NCBI GenBank assembly: GCA_001940755.1
Contig: MEHH01000027.1
Location: 1 to 16,632, forward strand
Length of the DNA: 16,632 nt
Source: Candidatus Heimdallarchaeota archaeon AB_125
GTDB lineage: Archaea; Asgardarchaeota; Heimdallarchaeia; Heimdallarchaeales; Heimdallarchaeaceae
Reading direction: 5' to 3'
In this document: positions 1-6,338 of the stretch, one piece after another
Position numbering within the stretch: position 1 is the stretch's first letter
Layout of the letters: the number at the start of each line of letters is the position of its first letter
The notes under the pieces: model-generated
Told to the model about the DNA's origin: nothing
Databases searched by the model: none
Seen by the model: the letters and a program-made list of their open reading frames with translations, nothing else
Program-made: the position numbers and the translations under genes

Positions 1-276
1 AAAGTAATTGAAAAAACTGCAGAAGTGCTGGAACTTTACCTAAAAATCCCTAAACCATCTTTCGACTGCTTACAAGGAATCATAAATAAAATTGTAGCTT
101 ATAAACAAGCTGAATTCTTTAAGGTATTTGAGGAAAAAATCGATCTAGCAAAAGATGTTGTTTATACTTCAGAAGGCCCAGAAATGGACAGAGCATTACC
201 TATCGTTGATATCCTTCTAGCTATTTTAAAGTCATCAGAATATGAAAAAGAGTTAAGAGAATGCCTAGGCCTTTGA
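1..276 (+). CDS. Winged-helix protein paralogue, C-terminal fragment
   Basis: The reading frame is open from base 1 (K-V-I-E-K-T...) and ends at TGA 274-276, so this is the 3' part of a gene that begins outside the window. The 91 visible residues align along their whole length with the C-terminal helical domain of the three winged-helix proteins at 951-1628, 1630-2265 and 2589-3236. Shared features are the ESK/KVIEK helix, the acidic helix around FFKVFEEK, the hydrophobic helix DRALPIVDILLAIL, and the ending YEKELREC. The DNA-binding half is missing only because of the window edge. It is therefore a fourth member of a local family, but on the opposite strand. Its last cysteine (REC) matches cysteines at the ends of two of the other members. 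Function beyond probable transcription regulation is unknown. Confidence 0.75.
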   Translation, partial: KVIEKTAEVLELYLKIPKPSFDCLQGIINKIVAYKQAEFFKVFEEKIDLAKDVVYTSEGPEMDRALPIVDILLAILKSSEYEKELRECLGL

Positions 277-311
277 CTCTATCCCTAGGGGGTATCTTAT
301 TACAAGGTAAG

Positions 312-319
312 TATATATA
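312..319 (+). promoter_or_regulatory. TATA box for the zinc-ribbon gene
   Basis: TATATATA lies with its centre 27 bp before the ATG at 342, the spacing that places archaeal transcription initiation at or next to the start codon. The mRNA would be leaderless. Two CCTAGG palindromes (264-269 and 284-289) lie just upstream. Confidence 0.65.
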
Positions 320-341
320 GTACTTATTTCTAGCCTTAGTT

Positions 342-665
342 ATGACAGAAATAGCTTTTCATTTGAAATGCGATTGCAAGCAATCTGTGAACGCCTATTG
401 CTGTCCAGTAGGTTTACTTAAACCAACTACTAAACACAATTATGATTACTATCATTGTCCATATTGTGACTATGATTACATTTGCGATCATTCAATTAAG
501 ATAGAATTTGAGTATGACGACAAAGGCTTACCTATGCAAAATACTATTGTCTGCTCTAAATGTAGTTCTCAATTAGAGGTTTATTTGTGGCCTAAACAAG
601 GAGAGGAGATTGGAGAAGGTGATTATACTTCTAGATATGTGAGTATTTACCGCAGAAACTATTAG
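342..665 (+). CDS. Small cysteine-rich zinc-ribbon protein
   Basis: A 107-aa protein with cysteines at residues 10, 12, 20, 21, 39, 42, 48, 71 and 74 and a histidine at 50. The pairs C39-P-Y-C42 and C71-S-K-C74 are typical zinc-knuckle halves, and C10-D-C12 plus C20-C21 could complete another site. It has no membrane segment or signal peptide, so it should be cytoplasmic. The family is not recognised. Such proteins are often nucleic-acid or protein-binding adaptors, but that is inference. The ATG is chosen because a TATATATA box sits 27 bp upstream. A run of seven T follows the gene at 712-718. It lies between a winged-helix fragment and a small gene in the same orientation, with separate promoters, so it is probably a single-gene unit. 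Confidence 0.7.
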   Translation: MTEIAFHLKCDCKQSVNAYCCPVGLLKPTTKHNYDYYHCPYCDYDYICDHSIKIEFEYDDKGLPMQNTIVCSKCSSQLEVYLWPKQGEEIGEGDYTSRYVSIYRRNY

Positions 666-711
666 TTCAAACCTTTGTTTCTAGAAATATATCTTAAATT
701 TATTTTGCTTA

Positions 712-718
712 TTTTTTT
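712..718 (+). terminator. Poly-T terminator after the zinc-ribbon gene
   Basis: A run of seven T lies 47 bp after the stop of the zinc-ribbon gene in a T-rich stretch. Archaeal RNA polymerase terminates at such runs without needing a hairpin. Confidence 0.4.
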
Positions 719-767
719 GAGTAATATTAGATTAAACTTTAATTACAACTACTTTAAACAAAGCTCT

Positions 768-956
768 ATGGGAAAGAAAAGAAACTTAGAAACAGAGAAA
801 TTTTCATTTACTCGTCAAATCCTTTCTACATTTAACGAAATAGTAGTACAATTTCCTTATATGAGAGGTTTAGTTGAGATAGATGTTACTGATGCAAGAT
901 TTGTCTCTAGGGCAATAGAATTAATGCCGTCAGCTTTTGGTTTAGAAGAGTTATGA
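768..956 (+). CDS. Small hypothetical protein, 62 aa
   Basis: Starts at ATG 768 (M-G-K-K-R-N-L). An in-frame TTG at 675 would add 31 Ile/Leu/Phe/Asn-rich residues that look like translated intergenic DNA, so I reject it. An AT-rich box (ATTAAAC, about 731-737) is roughly 30 bp before the ATG. The protein has a basic N-terminus, then predicted helices and a hydrophobic C-terminal part (ARFVSRAIELM). No family is recognised. Its last 6 bp overlap the 3' end of the convergent winged-helix gene at 951-1628, so the two transcripts would be antisense at their ends. It may be a real small gene; an unused ORF is the alternative. Confidence 0.45.
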   Translation: MGKKRNLETEKFSFTRQILSTFNEIVVQFPYMRGLVEIDVTDARFVSRAIELMPSAFGLEEL

Positions 957-1628
957 AGAAGGTTTCTTATCTGGAAAACACTTCTGTAATTCTTCTGTAT
1001 AATTTCCAGGATTACGGAAAACCATAACTATTGATAATAAGTTGACAACTCTTCTAATTTCTCCAGCAGAACTATCTTTAAAGGTTTCATCGATTGCTTT
1101 CTTATTCTCATCAAAAAACTTACTTAATTCTAATAAAGATGTAGCGTATATTTTCAAAAACAGTTCTTTCATATCATCATGAGATGGATCTTCAGATCCT
1201 GTATGGAAAGATATCAACTGTCTTGCAACTTCTATGAGCTGCTTACTTTCTTCTGTTTCCCAATATTTTCGTTCAATAAGAACCATAGGGAACATTACAT
1301 AAGCTATAGTCCCATAAAGAATTTCTGAAGCTGTTGAAAATAGAGGTACTTTCCTTCCAGCAGTAATTACTAGACCTACGGATTCTAATTTCTTGATGTA
1401 ATTGTATATTGAACCTTCTGACTTAGGAGGTTCATTAGCTTTATTGTAATTAGAAGTAATCTCTTTTATTGTGAGAGGACGAGTTCGAAGAATACGAATA
1501 ATTTTGGAAAGATTTGGATCATTATATGCTTTGAGCTGCTTTCTATTCGTAATAATAAATAGAGGTTTAGGATGAACATTAATTACCCTTTCAGGTTCAT
1601 TCTTAGATATCAAAGCTTTTCTCACCAT
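951..1628 (-). CDS. Winged-helix transcription regulator, paralogue A
   Basis: A 225-aa protein with an N-terminal arm, a winged helix at about residues 40-95 (IIRILRTRPLTIKEI, then the recognition-helix region SIYNYIKKLESVGLV and the wing), a linker containing SASEILY (98-104), and a C-terminal all-helical domain that probably dimerises or senses a signal. The fold resembles ArsR/HTH_20-type archaeal regulators, but no named family is certain. It begins 1 bp after the stop of paralogue B on the same strand, so the two are surely co-transcribed and probably translationally coupled. The C-terminus ...EELQKC carries a cysteine (C217) shared with the fragment at 1-276 and with the paralogue at 2589-3236, a possible thiol or metal site. 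The operon order (B then A) suggests an AB heteromer, which is inference. Confidence 0.75.
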   Translation of the reverse strand: MVRKALISKNEPERVINVHPKPLFIITNRKQLKAYNDPNLSKIIRILRTRPLTIKEITSNYNKANEPPKSEGSIYNYIKKLESVGLVITAGRKVPLFSTASEILYGTIAYVMFPMVLIERKYWETEESKQLIEVARQLISFHTGSEDPSHDDMKELFLKIYATSLLELSKFFDENKKAIDETFKDSSAGEIRRVVNLLSIVMVFRNPGNYTEELQKCFPDKKPSS

Positions 1629-1629
1629 A

Positions 1630-2265
1630 TTAATTTAGTATTCCTAATTTTCCAATGGATTCCTCGTAATGTTGTGGATTAAGTAACACAACTAAAGTTT
1701 CTATCAGTCTTGCCAATCTATCTATCTGTTCGAAAGTCAAATCAGAACAGAGCTCATTGACCTTATCAGGATTCTTTTCAAATATATCAGCAACTTCTTT
1801 TTCAGCATTTGAGAACAAATCTAAAAGAAAGGATCTTAAATTAGACTCATCAAGTGCTTCTTGTCCAGTATAAAGACTAAGAAGATGTTGAGATTTTTTG
1901 ATTACATTCTTACTCTCTTCTGTTTTCCAAAAACTCTCAGATAGAATTACAGGAAAGTAGAGTTTCGCACATCGGCTGTAAAGAACTTCACTTGCAGTTT
2001 TACCAGTAATTACGCGCTGACCAGCTTTAACAACTAAACCTTGTTTGATTAGATCTTGTAAATAATTGTAGATGCTTGTTTGTTTCCTAGTTTTATCTGA
2101 AATCCTGTTGTAACCGTCAACTATATCTTTAATCGGTAAAGGTTTAGCACGTAATGCAATAAGAATAGGAGTATACTTGGGGTCAGTAACTAAATCAAAT
2201 TTGAATTGGTCTCGAACAATACAAATTTGTTCAGGTTCATAGGTTATAAAATCCTGATACTCCAT
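1630..2265 (-). CDS. Winged-helix transcription regulator, paralogue B
   Basis: A 211-aa protein built like paralogue A: winged helix at about residues 30-88 (ILIALRAKPLPIKDIV ... SIYNYLQDLIKQGLVV), the conserved TASEVLYSR segment (90-98), then a helical C-terminal domain. Unlike its relatives, its C-terminus (EESIGKLGILN) lacks the conserved cysteine. It is the first gene of a two-gene minus-strand operon. Its promoter region at 2294-2324 contains an inverted repeat of AAAACTTTT/AAAAGTTTT that could be its own operator. The role is presumably DNA binding; target genes are unknown. Confidence 0.75.
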   Translation of the reverse strand: MEYQDFITYEPEQICIVRDQFKFDLVTDPKYTPILIALRAKPLPIKDIVDGYNRISDKTRKQTSIYNYLQDLIKQGLVVKAGQRVITGKTASEVLYSRCAKLYFPVILSESFWKTEESKNVIKKSQHLLSLYTGQEALDESNLRSFLLDLFSNAEKEVADIFEKNPDKVNELCSDLTFEQIDRLARLIETLVVLLNPQHYEESIGKLGILN

Positions 2266-2293
2266 TAATTCACATCTAAACTGCTGTTACACT

Positions 2294-2324
2294 AAAACTT
2301 TTCGTTTAGAAATTTAAAAGTTTT
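2294..2324 (-). promoter_or_regulatory. Promoter and candidate operator of the winged-helix pair
   Basis: Perfect 9-bp arms AAAACTTTT (2294-2302) and AAAAGTTTT (2316-2324) have centres 22 bp apart, about two helical turns. On the minus strand TTTTAAAT (2312-2319) is the best TATA candidate and puts the start of transcription near 2289, so the repeat brackets the core promoter. This is a fitting site for autorepression by the dimeric regulator it precedes. The repeat is visible; the function is inferred. Confidence 0.4.
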
Positions 2325-2390
2325 GTCTTTTTTCTGATTTACTATCCCATCTTATGCGAAACATTTATATATTTTATGAAAGATATTCTC

Positions 2391-2495
2391 AGTTAGTGAG
2401 AAAAGCTAGTGGAAGAACTTTTTCTCTCATAAAAAAGCTGAAAGGCAACTCATAGACGGACTAATTTCAATTTCCTTGCCTTTCCTTGCTTTTTA
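2391..2495 (+). ncRNA. Possible structured RNA in the 2266-2588 intergenic gap
   Basis: This 323-bp gap has no credible protein gene. A good TATA box (TTTATATATT, 2364-2373) would start plus-strand transcription near 2391. The predicted transcript has several complementary segments: TTAG (2393-2396) with CTAA (2461-2464), TGAG (2397-2400) with CTCA (2449-2452), GAGAAAAG (2398-2405) with CTTTTTCTC (2418-2426), and a perfect 9-bp pair GAAAGGCAA (2440-2448) with TTGCCTTTC (2476-2484). A five-T run at 2490-2494 could end it. Some pairings exclude each other, so it may switch between folds. It matches no RNA family that I recognise; chance pairing in AT-rich DNA, or a binding region for the nearby regulators, are alternatives. 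Confidence 0.3.
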
Positions 2496-2588
2496 TTCAG
2501 GAAGAAAGTTTTAGTTTTATCACTAAAAACGCTAAATAAAAATTGCGATCGATTTGAAAAATGCTCACCTTTTCAAATCACTTTTTTT

Positions 2589-3236
2589 CTAACAACCACA
2601 TTGTTCTAATTCTTCTTCAAAATCTCCAATATGCATAAGTAGTATCAGATTCCCAAGGTAGTCGAATATTTTATCCACTTCCTTGAAAGAGTATCCGGAG
2701 ATAATTTCGTTGATACTAGCATTATTTGTTTCAAAGAATGCAGCTAACTCCTGATTAGATTTATTTGCAGTTTTTGTTAGTAGATTACCTAAATTTTCAG
2801 CGGTTATTTTTGTATCTTTTTTATACAGAGCTAGCAGATCACGGATTGCGGATAGTGTCCTTTTACTATCATCACCAGACCAATAGTGTTCTTTATCAGT
2901 TAGATTCCAGAAAATTTTGGCTGTACGACCATATAGAGTCTCTGAAGCAGATTGGCCTGTTGTAACTATCTTACCGACCTCAGCTACTATATCATGTTTC
3001 CCAAGTTCTTTAACATACCTGTAAATAGTCATCTCAGATTTTGGTTCTGCGGCAATATCATTATATTTGTCTACAAGTGTCTTAATAGTCATAGGTCCTT
3101 CTCTGAGAACAATTATAATAGGTTCATAGACTATATCGAATAACATATCAATAATTTTCGCATCTGTTAAAACTTTAACACCTAGCTGTTCTCTAGTTAT
3201 TACGCGAGTAGGTTCTGTAGTTGGGTCAGTACTCAT
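2589..3236 (-). CDS. Winged-helix transcription regulator, paralogue C
   Basis: A 215-aa member of the same local family: winged helix at about residues 37-92 (IIIVLREGPMTIKTLV ... TIYRYVKELGKHDIV), the signature SASETLYGR (96-104), and a helical C-terminal domain ending in EEELEQCGC, with two cysteines (213 and 215). It has its own promoter with a near-leaderless start (TAAAATATA, 3274 to 3266 on the minus strand) and is separated from the A/B pair by the 323-bp gap. Divergence among the copies is substantial, so the duplication is old. A signal-sensing role for the terminal cysteines is only a suggestion. Confidence 0.75.
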   Translation of the reverse strand: MSTDPTTEPTRVITREQLGVKVLTDAKIIDMLFDIVYEPIIIVLREGPMTIKTLVDKYNDIAAEPKSEMTIYRYVKELGKHDIVAEVGKIVTTGQSASETLYGRTAKIFWNLTDKEHYWSGDDSKRTLSAIRDLLALYKKDTKITAENLGNLLTKTANKSNQELAAFFETNNASINEIISGYSFKEVDKIFDYLGNLILLMHIGDFEEELEQCGC

Positions 3237-3259
3237 TTTCAGTTCACTTTTCTGCTAAT

Positions 3260-3287
3260 AATAAGTATATTTTATTCATTAATAAGT
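3260..3287 (-). promoter_or_regulatory. Promoter of paralogue C with flanking AATAAGT repeats
   Basis: The minus-strand TATA box TAAAATATA occupies 3266-3274. It is flanked by two direct copies of AATAAGT (3260-3266 and 3281-3287) whose starts are 21 bp apart, two turns of the helix, so both face the same side of the DNA. This looks like a regulator site overlapping the core promoter. Confidence 0.4.
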
Positions 3288-3405
3288 GTTTTTATAAAAC
3301 TTGATATACATCTTTTCATTATTTAGCGGCAATCATTTCATTTACCGATACCTTTATTAACATAGAATGATATACTCTTCTTAAGAACTGAGAATGGTGA
3401 AAAAA

Positions 3406-3642
3406 ATGGCAGCATCAACAGTCACAAAAACTCAAAAAATCTCTGACCTAAAGTTCAGAGACGAAGAATCATTATTTGAAAGACTAGACAGGTTAAGCTT
3501 AAAAGCTAAGAAAGGCTTCTCTCTCAAAGTATCTACTCACAATAACAAAGATTTAGCTGAATCAGTTGAATCCAAATTCGCAAGAAGCAAAGCAAAAGCT
3601 TTTGAAATCTTCTTATTACACGCTGGTACTTTCCACTACTAG
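3406..3642 (+). CDS. Small basic hypothetical protein, 78 aa
   Basis: The ATG at 3406 is preferred over the in-frame ATG at 3394. GGTGA (3396-3400) stands exactly 5 nt before 3406, as a ribosome-binding site should, and GATATACT (3369-3376) would start transcription at about 3395-3398. The product is lysine-rich, with an N-terminal Thr/Ser tail followed by amphipathic segments (ESLFERLDRLSLKAKK; AKAFEIFLLHAG) and ends in HY. No transmembrane segment, cysteines or known domain are seen. A basic cytosolic protein of this size could bind nucleic acid, but that is a guess. A very strong poly-T tract directly after the stop suggests a highly expressed single-gene transcript. Confidence 0.6.
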   Translation: MAASTVTKTQKISDLKFRDEESLFERLDRLSLKAKKGFSLKVSTHNNKDLAESVESKFARSKAKAFEIFLLHAGTFHY

Positions 3643-3668
3643 TTTTTCTTTTTTTTCTTTTTTTTTAC
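3643..3668 (+). terminator. Strong poly-T terminator
   Basis: Starting at the last base of the small gene's end is a stretch of about 25 bp that is nearly all T with two C interruptions. This is a typical archaeal intrinsic terminator and the longest T tract in the window. Confidence 0.7.
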
Positions 3669-3684
3669 ATTTTAAAATAATAAT

Positions 3685-3695
3685 CATTAAATACC
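3685..3695 (+). promoter_or_regulatory. TATA-like box for the FAD oxidoreductase
   Basis: CATTAAATACC is centred 27 bp before the ATG at 3717, predicting a leaderless mRNA that begins at the start codon. Confidence 0.45.
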
Positions 3696-3716
3696 TAAGT
3701 CATTAATGCATACTAG

Positions 3717-5237
3717 ATGTCATCAACTGATTTTGATACAATCGTTATAGGTGCTGGAGTATCAGGTCTATCCTGTGCAGCTCATTTAGCAAAAGCTGGC
3801 AAAAGAGTCATAGTATTTGAACAGAGCAAAAAACCTGGAGGTTATTGTTGTTCATATACTCGCAAGAAACTCATTTTTGATCCTGGAGCACATTGGATTC
3901 TAGATGGACCTGGATTTAACTCGCTCCTAGATTCTCTAAATACTGAACCTATAGAGTTTATTCAGTTACCATCTGTTTATAGAATACTTGGACCCACAAG
4001 ATATGTTGATGTAAATTTTGCTGATCGAGAGCTCTTTGTTAAATCAATGAGGAAATCGTTTCCCCATGTTAAGGATGCAGCACTCACGAGATTGATAGAT
4101 ATAGCTAATACTGTTAAACAGGAGATGGACGAGATGCCAACTGATAGTCTTGAACTTCTATCATTATGGGGTAAAGTAAATAGCGGATTCACTTTACTTC
4201 TAAAAGCTCGAAATATGATGAAATATAGTAAACTCAATCTTCAGGATTTTCTAAAGGATCTATTTCCTGGAGATGAATACAAGGATCTTCGAGCTGCTCT
4301 TCATATTGCTCCTGGCGAAGAAACTACTGCAATTGCACTTTTAGTTTTTCTTGCATTTGGAATGGCAAAATCTGCTTGGGGACCAAAAGGTGGAGCTCAA
4401 AAAATCTCTGATGCACTTGCTAGTGCAGTCAAAAAGAATGGTGGAAAAATAGTCTATTCAAAGAAAGTTGTTAAAATTGATGTAGATGATAAGCGTATAA
4501 ATGGAGTTACTCTAGATGACAAGACTAAATATACAGCTAAAACAGTTGTAGCGGCAATTGATGCAAAACAACTCTATAATAAATTGCTCAAAATAGATAA
4601 TTTTCCAAAGAAATTTAAACAGAAAATCGATGAGACTCCTTTTGCAAGTTCTTGGTTTTCAGTTTCGATTGTAACTGATTTAAATCCCGCAGATTATGAT
4701 TTCGACGGAACAGATGTTCTTTTCATAAATACAAACGACATTGTAGAAGCTGGAATCCCTAATAATCCTGAAAAAAATGCTTTCGTTGCTAAATTCAATA
4801 GTCTTCATGATGAATCCTTCAAACTGGAGGGAGCCAAAGAGGAACATCATAGCATACATCTTGTTTCTCCTGCTACCTTTGATTATAAGAATTACTGGAA
4901 AGCAGGTAAGAAACTAAATCGAGGAGACAAATATATCAAATTCAAGAAAGATTATGCCAAGAAGCTTGTTAAAAGGATGGAAGAGAGGATTCCAAATCTA
5001 GGAAAACATATCGTAAATATGGACATCAGTACACCATTAACGTATCACAGATATACACTTAATCATCATGGTTCAGGACTAGGATGGTCTGACATGATTT
5101 TATGGAAACAGAGAATTAAATTTGTGAAGGGGCTTTTCCATGCTGGTATGTGGAGTTTTCCTGGTCCAATGGTTGAACCATCTATAGAATCTGGCAAAAA
5201 CGCAGCAATTTTAGTTCTTAAACAATTAAAAGATTGA
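3717..5237 (+). CDS. FAD-dependent oxidoreductase, phytoene desaturase / carotenoid isomerase / retinol saturase superfamily
   Basis: A 506-aa protein, the usual length for this superfamily. The N-terminal Rossmann dinucleotide site is clear: VIGAGVSGLSCAAHLA with GxGxxG at residues 12-17, an acidic ribose-binding E35 after the second strand, and the following KPGGYC motif (39-44). The C-terminal FAD-contact segment is also present, in GLFHAGMWSFPGPMVEPSI and the helix that follows. The N-terminal and C-terminal signatures suit the COG1233 group (CrtI, CrtISO, RetSat), which desaturate, isomerise or saturate polyene lipids. The exact substrate cannot be read from the sequence. It could act on a carotenoid or retinoid, which would fit the heliorhodopsin 10 kb away, or on an isoprenoid membrane lipid. 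Its 3' end is convergent with the acetyltransferase gene, only 9 bp apart. It appears to be a single-gene unit. Confidence 0.85.
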   Translation: MSSTDFDTIVIGAGVSGLSCAAHLAKAGKRVIVFEQSKKPGGYCCSYTRKKLIFDPGAHWILDGPGFNSLLDSLNTEPIEFIQLPSVYRILGPTRYVDVNFADRELFVKSMRKSFPHVKDAALTRLIDIANTVKQEMDEMPTDSLELLSLWGKVNSGFTLLLKARNMMKYSKLNLQDFLKDLFPGDEYKDLRAALHIAPGEETTAIALLVFLAFGMAKSAWGPKGGAQKISDALASAVKKNGGKIVYSKKVVKIDVDDKRINGVTLDDKTKYTAKTVVAAIDAKQLYNKLLKIDNFPKKFKQKIDETPFASSWFSVSIVTDLNPADYDFDGTDVLFINTNDIVEAGIPNNPEKNAFVAKFNSLHDESFKLEGAKEEHHSIHLVSPATFDYKNYWKAGKKLNRGDKYIKFKKDYAKKLVKRMEERIPNLGKHIVNMDISTPLTYHRYTLNHHGSGLGWSDMILWKQRIKFVKGLFHAGMWSFPGPMVEPSIESGKNAAILVLKQLKD

Positions 5238-5246
5238 AGGGTCTAT

Positions 5247-6236
5247 TTAATCTATAAATAAGATTCCTTCTTTAATTTCTTCTGCTTCGAATTGAAATCC
5301 ATTATCTACATAGATTTCTATTGCCGTATTATTATCGATTGAAACAGCTAATCCTATGCTATCACAATCTAATTGTTCGAAATATTTTATCACAGTATTT
5401 CTTAGCAATACTTTCCCTAATCCATATCCTTGAAATGAAGGATCAACTGCAAAATCAGCGATAAATCCTTTCTTATTTGAAGGCTCCAAATTAACTATGT
5501 ATCCAGCTACTTCTCCTGCATCAGATAATGCAATGTAAGAATTCGTATCACTTAAATGACCATAAAATCCGCTAAAGAGCTTAGTTATCAATGAGATATT
5601 GTAATCAATGGTTTTCTTTGAAATAATGCTCAAATTATCTTTGAGATCCAAATTTGCATAAACTTTATTCTGAAGCTCTGCAACCTTGACCCAAGAAACC
5701 TCATTTAAGCTAATTACAGTAAATTTCTTTGATTTCTTCTCTCCTGACACTTTGAATTTCTTGTTAAAATCTAGCTTATCTGATGAAATCTTAGGAAGTT
5801 CTCCTTTTACTTTATCATACCACTTTTCTTTATAATCTGAAATGGTTAGTTTCATCAAAACTCTTGTATTTAATGTAATAATTTGTGAGAGTTTTTCAAT
5901 ATCAACATTGACGAAACTGTTTTCTGATATTGTTTGAGCAAAAACTAGATCAATATACTCCGTTTTACAGAAGTTATTTAATTTATTGAAAACATTAGTT
6001 TCTTTGAAATTGAAATCAGGTTCAAAAGCTACATAAATTGTTTCTAAGATGTTATCAGCTTTATCATTACGAATTGATACCATAACCCCTTTAATGTCAG
6101 AATCATCCTTAAATGCTAGAACGTACATATCAGGTATATTTACAAACCTTTCTTTGATAGCTTCAGGAGTTTTGTTGAACAATTTTCCTAAGAAATTTGC
6201 GATATTATCAAACTCTATCTCATGATTCCATTTCAT
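5247..6236 (-). CDS. GNAT-family N-acetyltransferase, probably tandem-domain
   Basis: A 329-aa protein whose C-terminal half is a standard GNAT domain. The strand IADFAVDPSFQGYGLG carries the acetyl-CoA pyrophosphate loop Q-G-Y-G-L-G, followed by the helix KVLLRNTVIKYF and by NNTAIEIYVDNGFQ, the usual last motif. The N-terminal half (about 150 residues) has GNAT-like strand/helix order (YVLAFKDDSDIKGVMVSI) without the acetyl-CoA loop, so it looks like a degenerate second GNAT domain. The substrate is unknown. The ATG at 6236 is chosen over an in-frame TTG at 6248 because the TATA box at 6258-6267 puts transcription start at about 6235, downstream of that TTG. It lies after the 7-TM/longin operon but has its own promoter. 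Confidence 0.8.
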   Translation of the reverse strand: MKWNHEIEFDNIANFLGKLFNKTPEAIKERFVNIPDMYVLAFKDDSDIKGVMVSIRNDKADNILETIYVAFEPDFNFKETNVFNKLNNFCKTEYIDLVFAQTISENSFVNVDIEKLSQIITLNTRVLMKLTISDYKEKWYDKVKGELPKISSDKLDFNKKFKVSGEKKSKKFTVISLNEVSWVKVAELQNKVYANLDLKDNLSIISKKTIDYNISLITKLFSGFYGHLSDTNSYIALSDAGEVAGYIVNLEPSNKKGFIADFAVDPSFQGYGLGKVLLRNTVIKYFEQLDCDSIGLAVSIDNNTAIEIYVDNGFQFEAEEIKEGILFID

Positions 6237-6257
6237 TATTAAAAGCAAAGTATTTGC

Positions 6258-6267
6258 ATATTATAAT
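6258..6267 (-). promoter_or_regulatory. TATA box for the GNAT gene
   Basis: On the minus strand ATTATAATAT is centred 26-27 bp before the ATG at 6236. It decides the start codon, since the upstream TTG would not be transcribed. Confidence 0.6.
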
Positions 6268-6300
6268 GTTTTTCCTAGTTAAGCTATCATAAAGAGTGTT

Positions 6301-6322
6301 TGTGAGAGAAAAAGTTCTCACA
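6301..6322 (-). terminator. Hairpin between the 7-TM operon and the GNAT gene
   Basis: Perfect 7-bp arms TGTGAGA and TCTCACA enclose an 8-nt loop. On the minus strand the loop is T-rich (CTTTTT). It lies 17 bp after the 7-TM gene and before the GNAT promoter, so it may end the operon transcript or protect its 3' end. Fifteen bases of it are identical to part of the structured element at 2415-2429. Confidence 0.4.
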
Positions 6323-6338
6323 CATTAGTTTGAAGTTT

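Noticed and set aside
2765..3143. Two plus-strand reading frames antisense to the winged-helix gene at 2589-3236
   Set aside because: They are shadows of a clearly conserved paralogue on the other strand and have no promoter or recognisable protein features.
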